From CAXBBB01 sp963793245 (GTDB lineage: Bacteria; Bacteroidota; Rhodothermia; Rhodothermales; BA12), in assembly GCA_963793245.1 (NCBI GenBank), contig CAWBZG010000004.1:372001-436000 (forward strand): a DNA stretch of 64,000 nt, read 5' to 3'. Below, piece after piece: positions 55,877-63,769 of this stretch. The position numbers and the translations under genes are program-made. Position 1 is the stretch's first letter. Each line of letters begins with the position of its first letter. The notes under the pieces are model-generated. The model made no database searches, was not told the origin of the DNA, and was given only the letters and a program-made list of their open reading frames with translations.

Positions 55877-57496
55877 CTAGACCTTGGCGCCGTCGGCGGG
55901 AGCGGCTTCGGCTACGTCGGGAGATACGTCGTCCTCGAACTTTTTGAAGTTGGTGGTGAACATCTCGAACAGCTTGTGCGCCTGCGCATCGTACGCGTCC
56001 ACGTCGGACCAGGTCGCACGCGGGTGCAGCAGGTCGTCGGGCACTCCGGGGACGGCGTCGGGAACGTTGAGGCCGAAGAACGGGTCGGGCGTCGTCGGTA
56101 CGTCGTTCAGATCGCCGCGCAGAATGGCGTTGACCATTGCGCGCGTGTATCCGAGCGGAATGCGCTTGCCCGTTCCGTAGGGGCCGCCGGTCCAGCCGGT
56201 GTTGACGAGCCAGCATTTGGCGCCGCTGCTCTCGATGCGCTCGGCGAGCATGCGCGCATAGTCTTGCGGCTTGCGCACCATGAACGGCTCGCCGAAGCAC
56301 GCGCTGAACGTGGCCTGCGGCTCTTTGACGCCTGCCTCGGTTCCGGCGACCTTAGCTGTGTATCCGCTCAGGAAGTGGTACTGCGCCTGATCGGACGTGA
56401 GCGATGAGATCGGGGGGAGCACTCCGTAGGCGTCAGCGGTCAGGAAGATGACGTGATCGGGGACACCTGCTTGTCCATCGTCGGACGCGTTGGGAATGAA
56501 GTCGAGCGGGTAGCTGACGCGGAGGTTTTCGGTGATCGAATCGTCCTCGAAGTCGGGCACGCGCTGCTCGTCGAGGTGCGTGTTCTCGATAATGCTTCCG
56601 AACCTACGCGTCGTGGCGAAGATCTCGGGTTCGCCTTCGGCGGACAGGCGGATCGTCTTGGCGTAGCAGCCGCCTTCGAAGTTGTAGACCCCGTGGTCGC
56701 TCCAGCCATGCTCGTCGTCGCCGATCAGGGTGCGGCTCGCATCTGCGGACAGCGTCGTCTTACCCGTTCCCGAGAGGCCGAAGAAGACCGCCGTTGCGCC
56801 GTCGCCCGTGTTGGCCGAGCAGTGCATCGGGAGCACGCCATAATCGGGGAGCAGGTAGTTGAGCGCCGAGAAGATCGACTTTTTGATCTCGCCCGAGTAG
56901 TGCGTTCCGCCGATGATGACGAGGCGGCGTGCTAGGTGCAGGATGACGAAGGCGTTGGAGCGCACGCCGTCGGCCTCTCCGTCGGCCTCGAACTCGCACA
57001 GGTCGAGAACGGTGAACGGCAGCCGTCCTTCTTTGTCGATGCCGTGCGTCGGCGACGATCCGTCGGGGTTCTGGCGAAACATGTTGTGCGCAAACGCGCC
57101 GTGCCAGGCTTTCTGCGCGATCACGCGGACCGGTAACTGGTAGCGCTCGTCCGACCCCGCCATCGCGTCGACGACGAACACCTCTTTGTCTTTGGCAAAC
57201 GCCTGCATCTTGGCGAGCAGTCCGTCGAATACCTCTTCGCTGACAGGCCGGTTGATCGCGCCCCAGCCGACGGTGTCAGTCGTCTTAGGTTCGTCGACCA
57301 CGAAACGGTCCTTAGGCGAGCGTCCCGTATGCGCGCCGGTCTCGACGACGAGCGCACCATGGGCGCTCAACTCACCCTCGCCTCGGCACACGGCTTGCTC
57401 AATGAGTGCGGCTTGCGGCAGGTTGTAGTGGACCGAGGCAAAGGCGTCGAGTCCGAGCGAGGAGAGGTGCTGTTGGAGGGCCGATGTGGGCTGCAT
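55877..57496 (-). CDS. pckA: Phosphoenolpyruvate carboxykinase (ATP)
   Basis: 539 residues, normal for the ATP-dependent enzyme, converting oxaloacetate and ATP to PEP in gluconeogenesis. Motifs: TGRSPKDRFVVDEP, GGTHYSGEIKKSIFS, Walker A GLSGTGKTTLS, metal site LIGDDEHGWSDHGVYNFEGGCYAK, and PYGTGKRI. It starts at 57496, opposite a UbiA-like gene. A LacI-type operator (57524-57538), the same 15-mer as at the glycoside hydrolase locus, lies 27-42 bp before its ATG, where a bound repressor could block transcription. Confidence 0.95.
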   Translation of the reverse strand: MQPTSALQQHLSSLGLDAFASVHYNLPQAALIEQAVCRGEGELSAHGALVVETGAHTGRSPKDRFVVDEPKTTDTVGWGAINRPVSEEVFDGLLAKMQAFAKDKEVFVVDAMAGSDERYQLPVRVIAQKAWHGAFAHNMFRQNPDGSSPTHGIDKEGRLPFTVLDLCEFEADGEADGVRSNAFVILHLARRLVIIGGTHYSGEIKKSIFSALNYLLPDYGVLPMHCSANTGDGATAVFFGLSGTGKTTLSADASRTLIGDDEHGWSDHGVYNFEGGCYAKTIRLSAEGEPEIFATTRRFGSIIENTHLDEQRVPDFEDDSITENLRVSYPLDFIPNASDDGQAGVPDHVIFLTADAYGVLPPISSLTSDQAQYHFLSGYTAKVAGTEAGVKEPQATFSACFGEPFMVRKPQDYARMLAERIESSGAKCWLVNTGWTGGPYGTGKRIPLGYTRAMVNAILRGDLNDVPTTPDPFFGLNVPDAVPGVPDDLLHPRATWSDVDAYDAQAHKLFEMFTTNFKKFEDDVSPDVAEAAPADGAKV

Positions 57497-57522
57497 AGGA
57501 AACGAGAAGTTGGATTCGAGTG

Positions 57523-57539
57523 CTGGAAGCGCTTTTTAA
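57523..57539. promoter_or_regulatory. LacI-family operator-like site O3 upstream of pckA
   Basis: TGGAAGCGCTTTTTA at 57524-57538, identical to O1 at 5894. It lies in the divergent region between pckA and the UbiA-like gene and suggests one LacI-family regulator for polysaccharide use and gluconeogenesis. Confidence 0.55.
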
Positions 57540-57607
57540 GGCGTATCTGCAAGGTACCCATCGGGCTTCCGCCTGCCCAAGTAGCGTCCGCGAAAAGCCT
57601 GCAATCG

Positions 57608-57615
57608 TACCTTTG
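57608..57615 (+). promoter_or_regulatory. TAnnTTTG promoter box upstream of the UbiA-like gene
   Basis: TACCTTTG, an exact TAnnTTTG match, ends three bases before the GTG at 57619 and 51 bp before the ATG at 57667. If it is the promoter, the later start is more likely. Confidence 0.4.
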
Positions 57616-57618
57616 CGT

Positions 57619-58470
57619 GTGCCTGATCTTTCGCCCTCGTCACGTTATGCGCGGCTCGCAGAGGGCATGGCGGCGCTGCATCTGGCCGTTCCCTTCGTCG
57701 CAGCGGGCGGTCTCCTCGGTACGTCTGCGCTGCTGAACGTGGCTGTCGACATGCCGCTGATCGGCGCGCTGGCGAGTGGCGCATGGGCGGCCTACCTCAC
57801 CGAGCGGCTAGTGACTCCGCCGGAGGACGCCGTCAACAACCGACGCCGAAGCGACTGGCTGACGCGCTACCGAGGGTTCGTCTGGATGCTCGTCGTTATG
57901 CTATTCGTATTCGCGATCGGTATGGCGGTGTGGATACCCGCCGCCGTGCTCGTTGGCGGTGTCGGCATCGGGATGGTCGGGCTGGCGTATGCGCTGCCGG
58001 GACGGTGGCGGATCAAGCGGTTCGGTCGAGTCAAGCCGTTTCTGATCGGCATCGTGTGGAGCGGGGCCGTCGTCGGGTTGCCTCTGGTTGCGACGGTGCG
58101 ATGGGGCGACGGTGCGCTGGTGTTGCTGGTAGGCCGCATGCTGTTCTACGCCGCCAACGCGATGGCGCTCGACTGGCCGGATCGCGCGGGAGACGCCGCT
58201 GCAGGGTTATCGACGTGGGCGGTTCGGATGACTGCGACGATGTTTCGGCGATTCGTCGTCGTCTTGGCGATTGGGGCGGCGATGGCGAGTATGGTCGCGG
58301 GCATCCGTGTTGACCAACCGATGCTGGGTCTCGTCGATGCGGGTGGCGCACTGCTACTCGTTCTCTTGATCCTGCGCCGACTTCCCGCTCGTCGCTACGA
58401 CGGCGTCGTGCTCGACGCGCTCGCGGCATGGCCCATCGTCACCTGGATCGCGTGGTGCTGGCTGGCGTGA
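57619..58470 (+). CDS. UbiA-superfamily-like membrane protein with a single Asp-rich motif
   Basis: 283 residues from GTG 57619 (ATG 57667 is an alternative and better if the TACCTTTG box is the promoter). About eight predicted helices. The segment ALDWPDRAGDAAAGLSTWAVR fits DxxDxxxD followed by G..T/S, the second Asp motif of UbiA prenyltransferases. The first motif, NDxxDxxxD, is poorly kept; PEDAVNNRRRSDW lies near the expected place. It may be a very divergent prenyltransferase or a relative with another role. It lies beside pckA and a NagX-like gene. Confidence 0.6.
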   Translation: MPDLSPSSRYARLAEGMAALHLAVPFVAAGGLLGTSALLNVAVDMPLIGALASGAWAAYLTERLVTPPEDAVNNRRRSDWLTRYRGFVWMLVVMLFVFAIGMAVWIPAAVLVGGVGIGMVGLAYALPGRWRIKRFGRVKPFLIGIVWSGAVVGLPLVATVRWGDGALVLLVGRMLFYAANAMALDWPDRAGDAAAGLSTWAVRMTATMFRRFVVVLAIGAAMASMVAGIRVDQPMLGLVDAGGALLLVLLILRRLPARRYDGVVLDALAAWPIVTWIAWCWLA

Positions 58471-58471
58471 C

Positions 58472-58479
58472 TACCTTTG
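58472..58479 (+). promoter_or_regulatory. TAnnTTTG promoter box upstream of the NagX-like gene
   Basis: TACCTTTG, an exact match, ends 22 bp before the ATG at 58502, just after the stop of the UbiA-like gene. Confidence 0.45.
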
Positions 58480-58501
58480 CGGCGACTTCACCCGTCCGCC
58501 G

Positions 58502-59707
58502 ATGGCAATCCCTCCGCCGCTCACTCCCACGTTCCCACTTGAGGCGCCGTCTGCCAAACGCAAGCGATTGGCCTCGCTCGACGCGTTCCGAGGGGCGACC
58601 ATCGTCGGCATGATCCTCGTTAACAATCCGGGCACCTGGGCGTCGATCTATCCGCCGCTGCGCCATGCCGAGTGGCACGGGTGGACGCCGACGGATCTGG
58701 TGTTTCCGTTCTTCCTGTTCATCGTCGGCGTCGCCATCGTGTTCGCCTACCGAACCAAGATGCTGCGAGGAGATGAGCGAGGTCCGCTCGTCGGCAAGGC
58801 GGCGAAGCGGGCGCTGTGGTTGTTCGGGTTGGGCGTGCTGATGGCCTGGTTTCCGTTCGTCGGCACCGAAGGCGGCGCGCTCGACGGCATCCGAGGATTT
58901 GAGCGGATGCGCATTTTGGGCGTGCTCCAGCGCATCGCGATCTGCTACTTCGCGGCGACGCTGTTCTACCTCTTCGTTTCTCAAAAGGGGCGATACTGGG
59001 CCGTCGGCATCGGATTGGTCGCCTACGCGCTGGCCCTGGTCTTCATTCCTGTCCCTGGCTTCGGAGCGGGCATGATCGACGTACCCGAGGCGACGCTCTC
59101 GGCGTGGCTCGACCGGCTCATCCTGACCCCCGATCACCTGTGGGCCGGAGCCGACCGGATGTGGGATCCCGAAGGCCTGCTCTCGACGCTTCCCGCCATC
59201 GGTACGACGCTGCTCGGCTGCTGGGCGGGCGATGTGCTTGCGTCCGATCGCTCCGAGACCAAAAAGGCGCTCGGACTCTTCGTTGGCGGCTTCGGACTGC
59301 TCGTTGTCGGCTACTGCTGGAGTTGGGTTCTGCCGCTCAACAAAGCGTTGTGGACGCCGTCGTACGCCGTCTTTACGGCGGGGCAGGCAGCGCTCTGCTT
59401 GGGCGCGTTCTACTGGCTGATGGATATGCGGGGTCAGACGAAGTGGGGTTTCCCATTCATGGTCTATGGCGTCAACGCGATCACCGTCTTCGTGATGAGC
59501 GGCATAGTCGCCAAGACGCTGATCTACGTCAAGGTGCCGTGGGAGGGAGGCAGCACGTCGGTGCAGTCGGCCTTTTTTCGGTCGACGTTTGCCCAGTTGC
59601 CCGGACCGCCCGAAGTCGGGTCGCTCGCCTATGCGCTGACCTGGATCGGCCTTTGGTTTCTCGTTCTGCTCTGGATGTATCGCCGCAAGTTGATCATCAA
59701 GGTATGA
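58502..59707 (+). CDS. NagX/HGSNAT-like membrane acyltransferase (DUF5009 type)
   Basis: 401 residues, ten or so predicted helices. It begins with a 20-residue soluble part, then RLASLDAFRGATIVGMILVNNPGTWASIY, the signature of the HGSNAT/NagX family, followed by WTPTDLVFPFFLFIVGVAIVF. The human relative transfers acetyl from cytosolic acetyl-CoA to glucosamine on the other side of the membrane; in bacteria the family is linked to N-acetylglucosamine metabolism and to uncharacterised sugar acylation. The likely role here is acylation of a sugar in the envelope. Confidence 0.85.
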   Translation: MAIPPPLTPTFPLEAPSAKRKRLASLDAFRGATIVGMILVNNPGTWASIYPPLRHAEWHGWTPTDLVFPFFLFIVGVAIVFAYRTKMLRGDERGPLVGKAAKRALWLFGLGVLMAWFPFVGTEGGALDGIRGFERMRILGVLQRIAICYFAATLFYLFVSQKGRYWAVGIGLVAYALALVFIPVPGFGAGMIDVPEATLSAWLDRLILTPDHLWAGADRMWDPEGLLSTLPAIGTTLLGCWAGDVLASDRSETKKALGLFVGGFGLLVVGYCWSWVLPLNKALWTPSYAVFTAGQAALCLGAFYWLMDMRGQTKWGFPFMVYGVNAITVFVMSGIVAKTLIYVKVPWEGGSTSVQSAFFRSTFAQLPGPPEVGSLAYALTWIGLWFLVLLWMYRRKLIIKV

Positions 59708-59775
59708 GGCAGTCGGCAGGGCGCGATTCGAGAGGTGGGACGCGTTATCACCTGACGCCTACGCGCCATGGGGCG

Positions 59776-59782
59776 TAGTTTG
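59776..59782 (+). promoter_or_regulatory. Promoter-like box upstream of the GWxTD-type gene
   Basis: TAGTTTG, 32 bp before the ATG at 59815. Confidence 0.25.
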
Positions 59783-59814
59783 GCTTCGTCTTTTTGTCTT
59801 CCGATCTGCCCGCA

Positions 59815-61224
59815 ATGCGCCTGGTTACCGCTCTCCTGATTCTGCTCGTCGGCTCGTCCGCCGCGACAGCTCAGACCGACCGTCCCGTTCAACTCACGTT
59901 CGACTATTCGACGTTTGCCTACGACGAGACCGAGTCGCTCGTCGATCTCTACATGGCGTTTGAGGCGGCGTCGTTACCGTTCGCCCAGGCAGAGAGTGGG
60001 TTTGTGGCGTCGGTGCCCGTGTATCTGCGGATGGCACCCGCGTCGGTCGTCGTGCCGGGCGCGCTCGAACCGGAAACGGTCTGGTCCAATTCTGCGGAGT
60101 TGCAGTTTGCGATCCGCGACACGCTGATGATTGCCCAAGGACAGCAGTTTGTGCACATCGACCGCGCGCTGGTGCCGCCGGGCGAGTATGCCGTCGAGGT
60201 CCGCGTTCCGGCGAACGGTCGGACGCCCGAGTTGCGCGTCGTTTCCGAGGTGCGTGTGCCGTCGTATGCCGAGACGCGCGTCCGCGTATCGGACCTGCTG
60301 CTCGCATCGCGTATCGCGCCGGGAGCCTCGCCCGACGATCCGTTTTATCGCAACGGCCTATCGGTTCAGCCCAACGCGACGGCGCTCTTTGGCGAGGGGC
60401 TGAGCACGCTCTACTACTACGCCGAGGCCTACAACGCAACCGGCGCCGCCGATGGCTCCGGCACCTACCAGACGAGCGTGTTCATCGCCAGAGCCAACAC
60501 GTCGACGCCTATCGTCGGACTCGAGAAGCGTCAGTCGCGCGAGGCGCGCGCGGTCGACGTGCTGGTCGGTTCGTTTGATCTGGCCCAGCTTCCGACCGGC
60601 TCGTATCTGCTGCGCACGCACATCCTCGACCCCGGTGGATCGGTCGTCGCCGAGCGCAACCGCAAGTTTTTCCACTACAACCCATCGGTCGAGGCTGAAA
60701 CGCCCGATACCGCTCCCGAGCAGACGTTCGAGACCAGTGCGTTCGCCATGCTGACCGACGAGGAGGCCGAGGAGATGATGGAGCAGATCACGATCATCCT
60801 CACCGATTCCGAGAAGCGACGAGCCAGCAGCCTGCCGACGGCTGACGCCAAGCGCCGCTTTCTGCGCGACGCCTGGGCCGTCCGCGACCCCAATCCCAAC
60901 ACGAACGTCAACGAGTTCAAGGTCGAGTACGACACGCGCATCCAGTTCGCCAACGACCGCTTCGGGAGCAACCGAGGCGTGGGCTGGAAGAGCGATCGGG
61001 GCCGCGTGTTGCTGCGCTACGGCATACCGCCCGAGATCGAGCCGCACCTGTTCGACCAAGGCTTCGAGCCGCACGAAATCTGGACGTACAACAACATTCC
61101 CGGAGAGGGCCAGTCCATCTTCGTGTTCGCGGACCCACGCGGTTTTGGCGACTTCCGCCTGCTCCACTCGTCCGTCCGCAGCGAGCGCAGTAATCCGGCT
61201 TGGCGTCAGGAGTTGGCGCGATAG
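59815..61224 (+). CDS. GWxTD-type domain-containing secreted protein
   Basis: 469 residues with a signal peptide ending SAATAQ. Residues ~20-300 form a beta-rich region (FDYSTFAYDETESLVDLYMAFE). The C-terminal ~120 residues match the GWxTD family: FLRDAWAVRDPNPNTNVNEFKVEYDTRIQFANDRF-type text spread over residues ~350-385, then GVGWKSDRGRVLLRYGIPPEIE (GWKSD in place of GWxTD) and HEIWTYNNIPGEGQSIFVFADP. The family is common in Bacteroidota and Acidobacteria with unknown function; it is likely an envelope protein. ATG at 59815 is preferred to the TTG seven codons upstream because the signal peptide begins there. Confidence 0.85.
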   Translation: MRLVTALLILLVGSSAATAQTDRPVQLTFDYSTFAYDETESLVDLYMAFEAASLPFAQAESGFVASVPVYLRMAPASVVVPGALEPETVWSNSAELQFAIRDTLMIAQGQQFVHIDRALVPPGEYAVEVRVPANGRTPELRVVSEVRVPSYAETRVRVSDLLLASRIAPGASPDDPFYRNGLSVQPNATALFGEGLSTLYYYAEAYNATGAADGSGTYQTSVFIARANTSTPIVGLEKRQSREARAVDVLVGSFDLAQLPTGSYLLRTHILDPGGSVVAERNRKFFHYNPSVEAETPDTAPEQTFETSAFAMLTDEEAEEMMEQITIILTDSEKRRASSLPTADAKRRFLRDAWAVRDPNPNTNVNEFKVEYDTRIQFANDRFGSNRGVGWKSDRGRVLLRYGIPPEIEPHLFDQGFEPHEIWTYNNIPGEGQSIFVFADPRGFGDFRLLHSSVRSERSNPAWRQELAR

Positions 61225-61250
61225 TCGTGTTTCCGCTGAGCAGACGGTAG

Positions 61251-61258
61251 TAGTTTTC
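61251..61258 (+). promoter_or_regulatory. Promoter-like box upstream of asnS
   Basis: TAGTTTTC, one base off TAnnTTTG, ends 23 bp before the ATG at 61282. Confidence 0.35.
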
Positions 61259-61281
61259 GGCTTTCTCCCTTCCGACTGCCG

Positions 61282-62793
61282 ATGCCTGACCTGCCCACGC
61301 CGACGATTGACCAGCTTTCCGACCACGAAGGCCAGACCGTAACCCTGCGCGGCTGGCTCTACAACAAGCGCACGAGCAAAGGACTGGCGTTCCTCGTCCT
61401 GCGCGACGGGACCGGCCTGTGCCAGTGCGTCGCCAATCAGGACGCCGTCGACTCGGATTCGTGGGATGCGGCTGGAGCGATGGGTCAGGAGAGTAGCCTC
61501 GCCGTAACCGGAACGGTCGTTAAGGACGAGCGGCAAGTCGGTGGGTTCGAGATTCAGGCGACACGCGTCGAGTTGATCGGCGAGAGCCAGGACTATCCGA
61601 TCAGCCCCAAGGAGCACGGCGTCGAGTTCCTGATGAACAACCGCCACCTGTGGCTGCGCAGCCGCCGCCAGTGGGCCATCATGCGCGTCCGCAACCGCGT
61701 CATCCAGTCGATCCACGCCTTTTTCCAGGAGCGCGGATTCCTGCAGATGGACGCCCCGATCCTAACCGGAAACGCCGTCGAAGGCACGACGACGCTGTTC
61801 GAGTTGGATTACTTCGACGAACCGGCTTACCTGACGCAGTCGGGCCAACTCTACGGCGAAGCGCTGGCGATGGCGTTCGGCAAGATCTACACGTTCGGTC
61901 CGACGTTCCGAGCCGAGAAGTCCAAGACCCGGCGCCACCTGACCGAGTTTTGGATGATCGAACCCGAGATGGCGTTCTGCGACCTGGACGGCGACATGGA
62001 ACTGGCCGAAGCCTTTTTGCAACGCATCGCGACCGACGTACTCGCTACGTGCAGCGAAGAACTCGACGTGCTCGACCGCCCACGCGAACCACTCGAACGC
62101 ACCGCATCGGGCAGCTTCCCACGCCTATCGTATTCGGATGCCGTCGACCTGCTCTCCTCGCAGAAGACGCTCGACATGATCGACGCGAAGATCGCCGGTC
62201 TTCAAGAGGAGCAAACCGCGCTTGGGACTGAACGCGACGACGATCAGGCCCGCTACCAAAACGTCAAGAAAGGCGAAAAGCGTAGGATCGACGCGCGCGC
62301 CATCGCCATTGCCGGACGACTCGGAGAGATCGAAGACGAACTGCGCAATCTTCCGCAGTGGCGCGCATCAGCAGAATCGTTCGAGTGGGGCGGTGATTTT
62401 GGCGGGTCGGACGAGACGCTGCTCACGTGGCACTTCGACCGTCCGCTCGTCGTCCACCGCTACCCGGCGGCAATCAAGGCGTTCTACATGAAACGCGACC
62501 CCGACGACGCGCGCCTCGCCTTGGGCATGGACGTGCTCGCGCCCGAAGGCTACGGCGAGATCATCGGCGGCGGCGAGCGCGCGACCGACCTCGAATATCT
62601 CCAATCTCAAGTCGAAGCGCACGGCTTGCCGCCCGAGGTCTTCGGCTGGTACTTCGACCTGCGCCGCTACGGTAGCGTCCCGCACGCCGGGTTTGGTCTG
62701 GGTCTCGAACGCACCGTCGCCTGGATGTGCGGCATCTCGCACCTGCGCGAAGCGATTCCCTTCCCACGCTTGATCGGTCGACTGCATCCGTGA
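61282..62793 (+). CDS. asnS: Asparaginyl-tRNA synthetase with coiled-coil insertion
   Basis: 503 residues against ~466 in E. coli. OB-fold at ~15-115 (TVTLRGWLYNKRTSKGLAFLVLRDGTG), then the class II core: motif 1 near RVRNRVIQSIHAFFQERGF, motif 2 FRAEKSKTRRHLTEFWMIEPE, motif 3 GFGLGLERTVAWMCG. Between motifs 2 and 3, residues ~293-360 form a charged helical stretch (DMIDAKIAGLQEEQTAL, GRLGEIEDELRNLP), probably a coiled coil. Such inserts occur in AsnRS of some Bacteroidota. It charges tRNA-Asn, one copy of which is at 55355. Confidence 0.95.
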   Translation: MPDLPTPTIDQLSDHEGQTVTLRGWLYNKRTSKGLAFLVLRDGTGLCQCVANQDAVDSDSWDAAGAMGQESSLAVTGTVVKDERQVGGFEIQATRVELIGESQDYPISPKEHGVEFLMNNRHLWLRSRRQWAIMRVRNRVIQSIHAFFQERGFLQMDAPILTGNAVEGTTTLFELDYFDEPAYLTQSGQLYGEALAMAFGKIYTFGPTFRAEKSKTRRHLTEFWMIEPEMAFCDLDGDMELAEAFLQRIATDVLATCSEELDVLDRPREPLERTASGSFPRLSYSDAVDLLSSQKTLDMIDAKIAGLQEEQTALGTERDDDQARYQNVKKGEKRRIDARAIAIAGRLGEIEDELRNLPQWRASAESFEWGGDFGGSDETLLTWHFDRPLVVHRYPAAIKAFYMKRDPDDARLALGMDVLAPEGYGEIIGGGERATDLEYLQSQVEAHGLPPEVFGWYFDLRRYGSVPHAGFGLGLERTVAWMCGISHLREAIPFPRLIGRLHP

Positions 62794-62798
62794 CCCTC

Positions 62799-62830
62799 GT
62801 CATCGCGAGGCCAAAGGCCGTAGCGATCTC
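62799..62830. repeat. Partial REP-like repeat R4
   Basis: GTCATCGCGAGGCCAAAGG...TAGCGATCTC: the left half only of the R1-R3 element, right after asnS. Confidence 0.55.
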
Positions 62831-62882
62831 ATCCTTTCCGTTTCTCCCCAAATGGGCGGCTCGTCGAGTCGTCTCCACACCG

Positions 62883-63722
62883 ATGCGGTATTTCCTGCTC
62901 TTGTTTTTCCTCGTCGCCGCGCCGCTAGCTCACGCGCAGACGACAGGGCTTCAACTCTTCGACCGGATCGTCGGCGGAGAGATCGTCAACAACCGTGCGC
63001 TTCCGGGGGGCACCGAAGTGTGGTTGGTGCGCTGGCCCGAGGCGCGGGCGATGCGGTTGCGCGAAGGCTACGAACCGATCATCGCGGGACTGGCGACAGC
63101 CGAAGAGGACGAACTCGCCGCTGACGGACAAACGATTGGACGCTACGCTACGACGCGCGTCGGACGGCGCAGCCTGTACGTGCTCGCCCGCACGCCGCGC
63201 GGCGAACTGATGCAGAGTTACGTCAAAACGGGCGATGCAGGTTGGCAACCCGGCTACGATGCCGTCTCCTCGGGACGCGTGTCGATGGGCGTCGTCCCCG
63301 CATCCGTCGAAGGCCGCATCCGCGCTGCCCTCGCCGCCCGTGATGCGTCGAACCGTGCTGGCGAATCCGAAGGCCCCGGCGATCCGCCGCCCGTCACGCT
63401 GCCCGGAGCGCCCGAGCCGTCCGAACCCGACACCATCGCCGAAGCGCTCTCGATTCCCGACAGCCTTTCGGCATTGGCCGATTCTGCTGCTCCGATGATC
63501 GCCGTTCCTGCCGAGCGCGACCAGCTAGGGGTAGAGGTTGGCGAAGACGAAGCGCCGATGCCGTGGGGCTGGCTGCTGCTCGGCCTGGTCGTTGGCGCGC
63601 TGATCGGAGCCTCCATTGCGGCGTCGATGGCGAGCCGACGCATGAAGCGGCAGCGCGAGCTGTTCGCCGCCGGGCCGCCAGGAGCGCCGTACCCGCCCGC
63701 CGACGATCCTGAGTTGTACTGA
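62883..63722 (+). CDS. Exported single-pass membrane protein of unknown function
   Basis: 279 residues. ATG at 62883 gives a signal peptide (LLLFFLVAAPLAHAQ); the longer frame upstream reads through repeat R4 and is rejected. Residues ~18-140 form a mixed, probably beta-containing domain (LQLFDRIVGGEIVNN, GTEVWLVRWP, LMQSYVKTGDAGW). Residues ~150-225 are low-complexity, rich in Pro, Glu and Ala. A membrane helix (WGWLLLGLVVGALIGASIA) lies near residue 235, followed by a short basic, Pro-rich tail. I do not recognise the family. Confidence 0.75.
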   Translation: MRYFLLLFFLVAAPLAHAQTTGLQLFDRIVGGEIVNNRALPGGTEVWLVRWPEARAMRLREGYEPIIAGLATAEEDELAADGQTIGRYATTRVGRRSLYVLARTPRGELMQSYVKTGDAGWQPGYDAVSSGRVSMGVVPASVEGRIRAALAARDASNRAGESEGPGDPPPVTLPGAPEPSEPDTIAEALSIPDSLSALADSAAPMIAVPAERDQLGVEVGEDEAPMPWGWLLLGLVVGALIGASIAASMASRRMKRQRELFAAGPPGAPYPPADDPELY

Positions 63723-63769
63723 ACCGTCTAGGAGAGATCTGACCACTTCTCGGACTTCGAGAGGACCAT

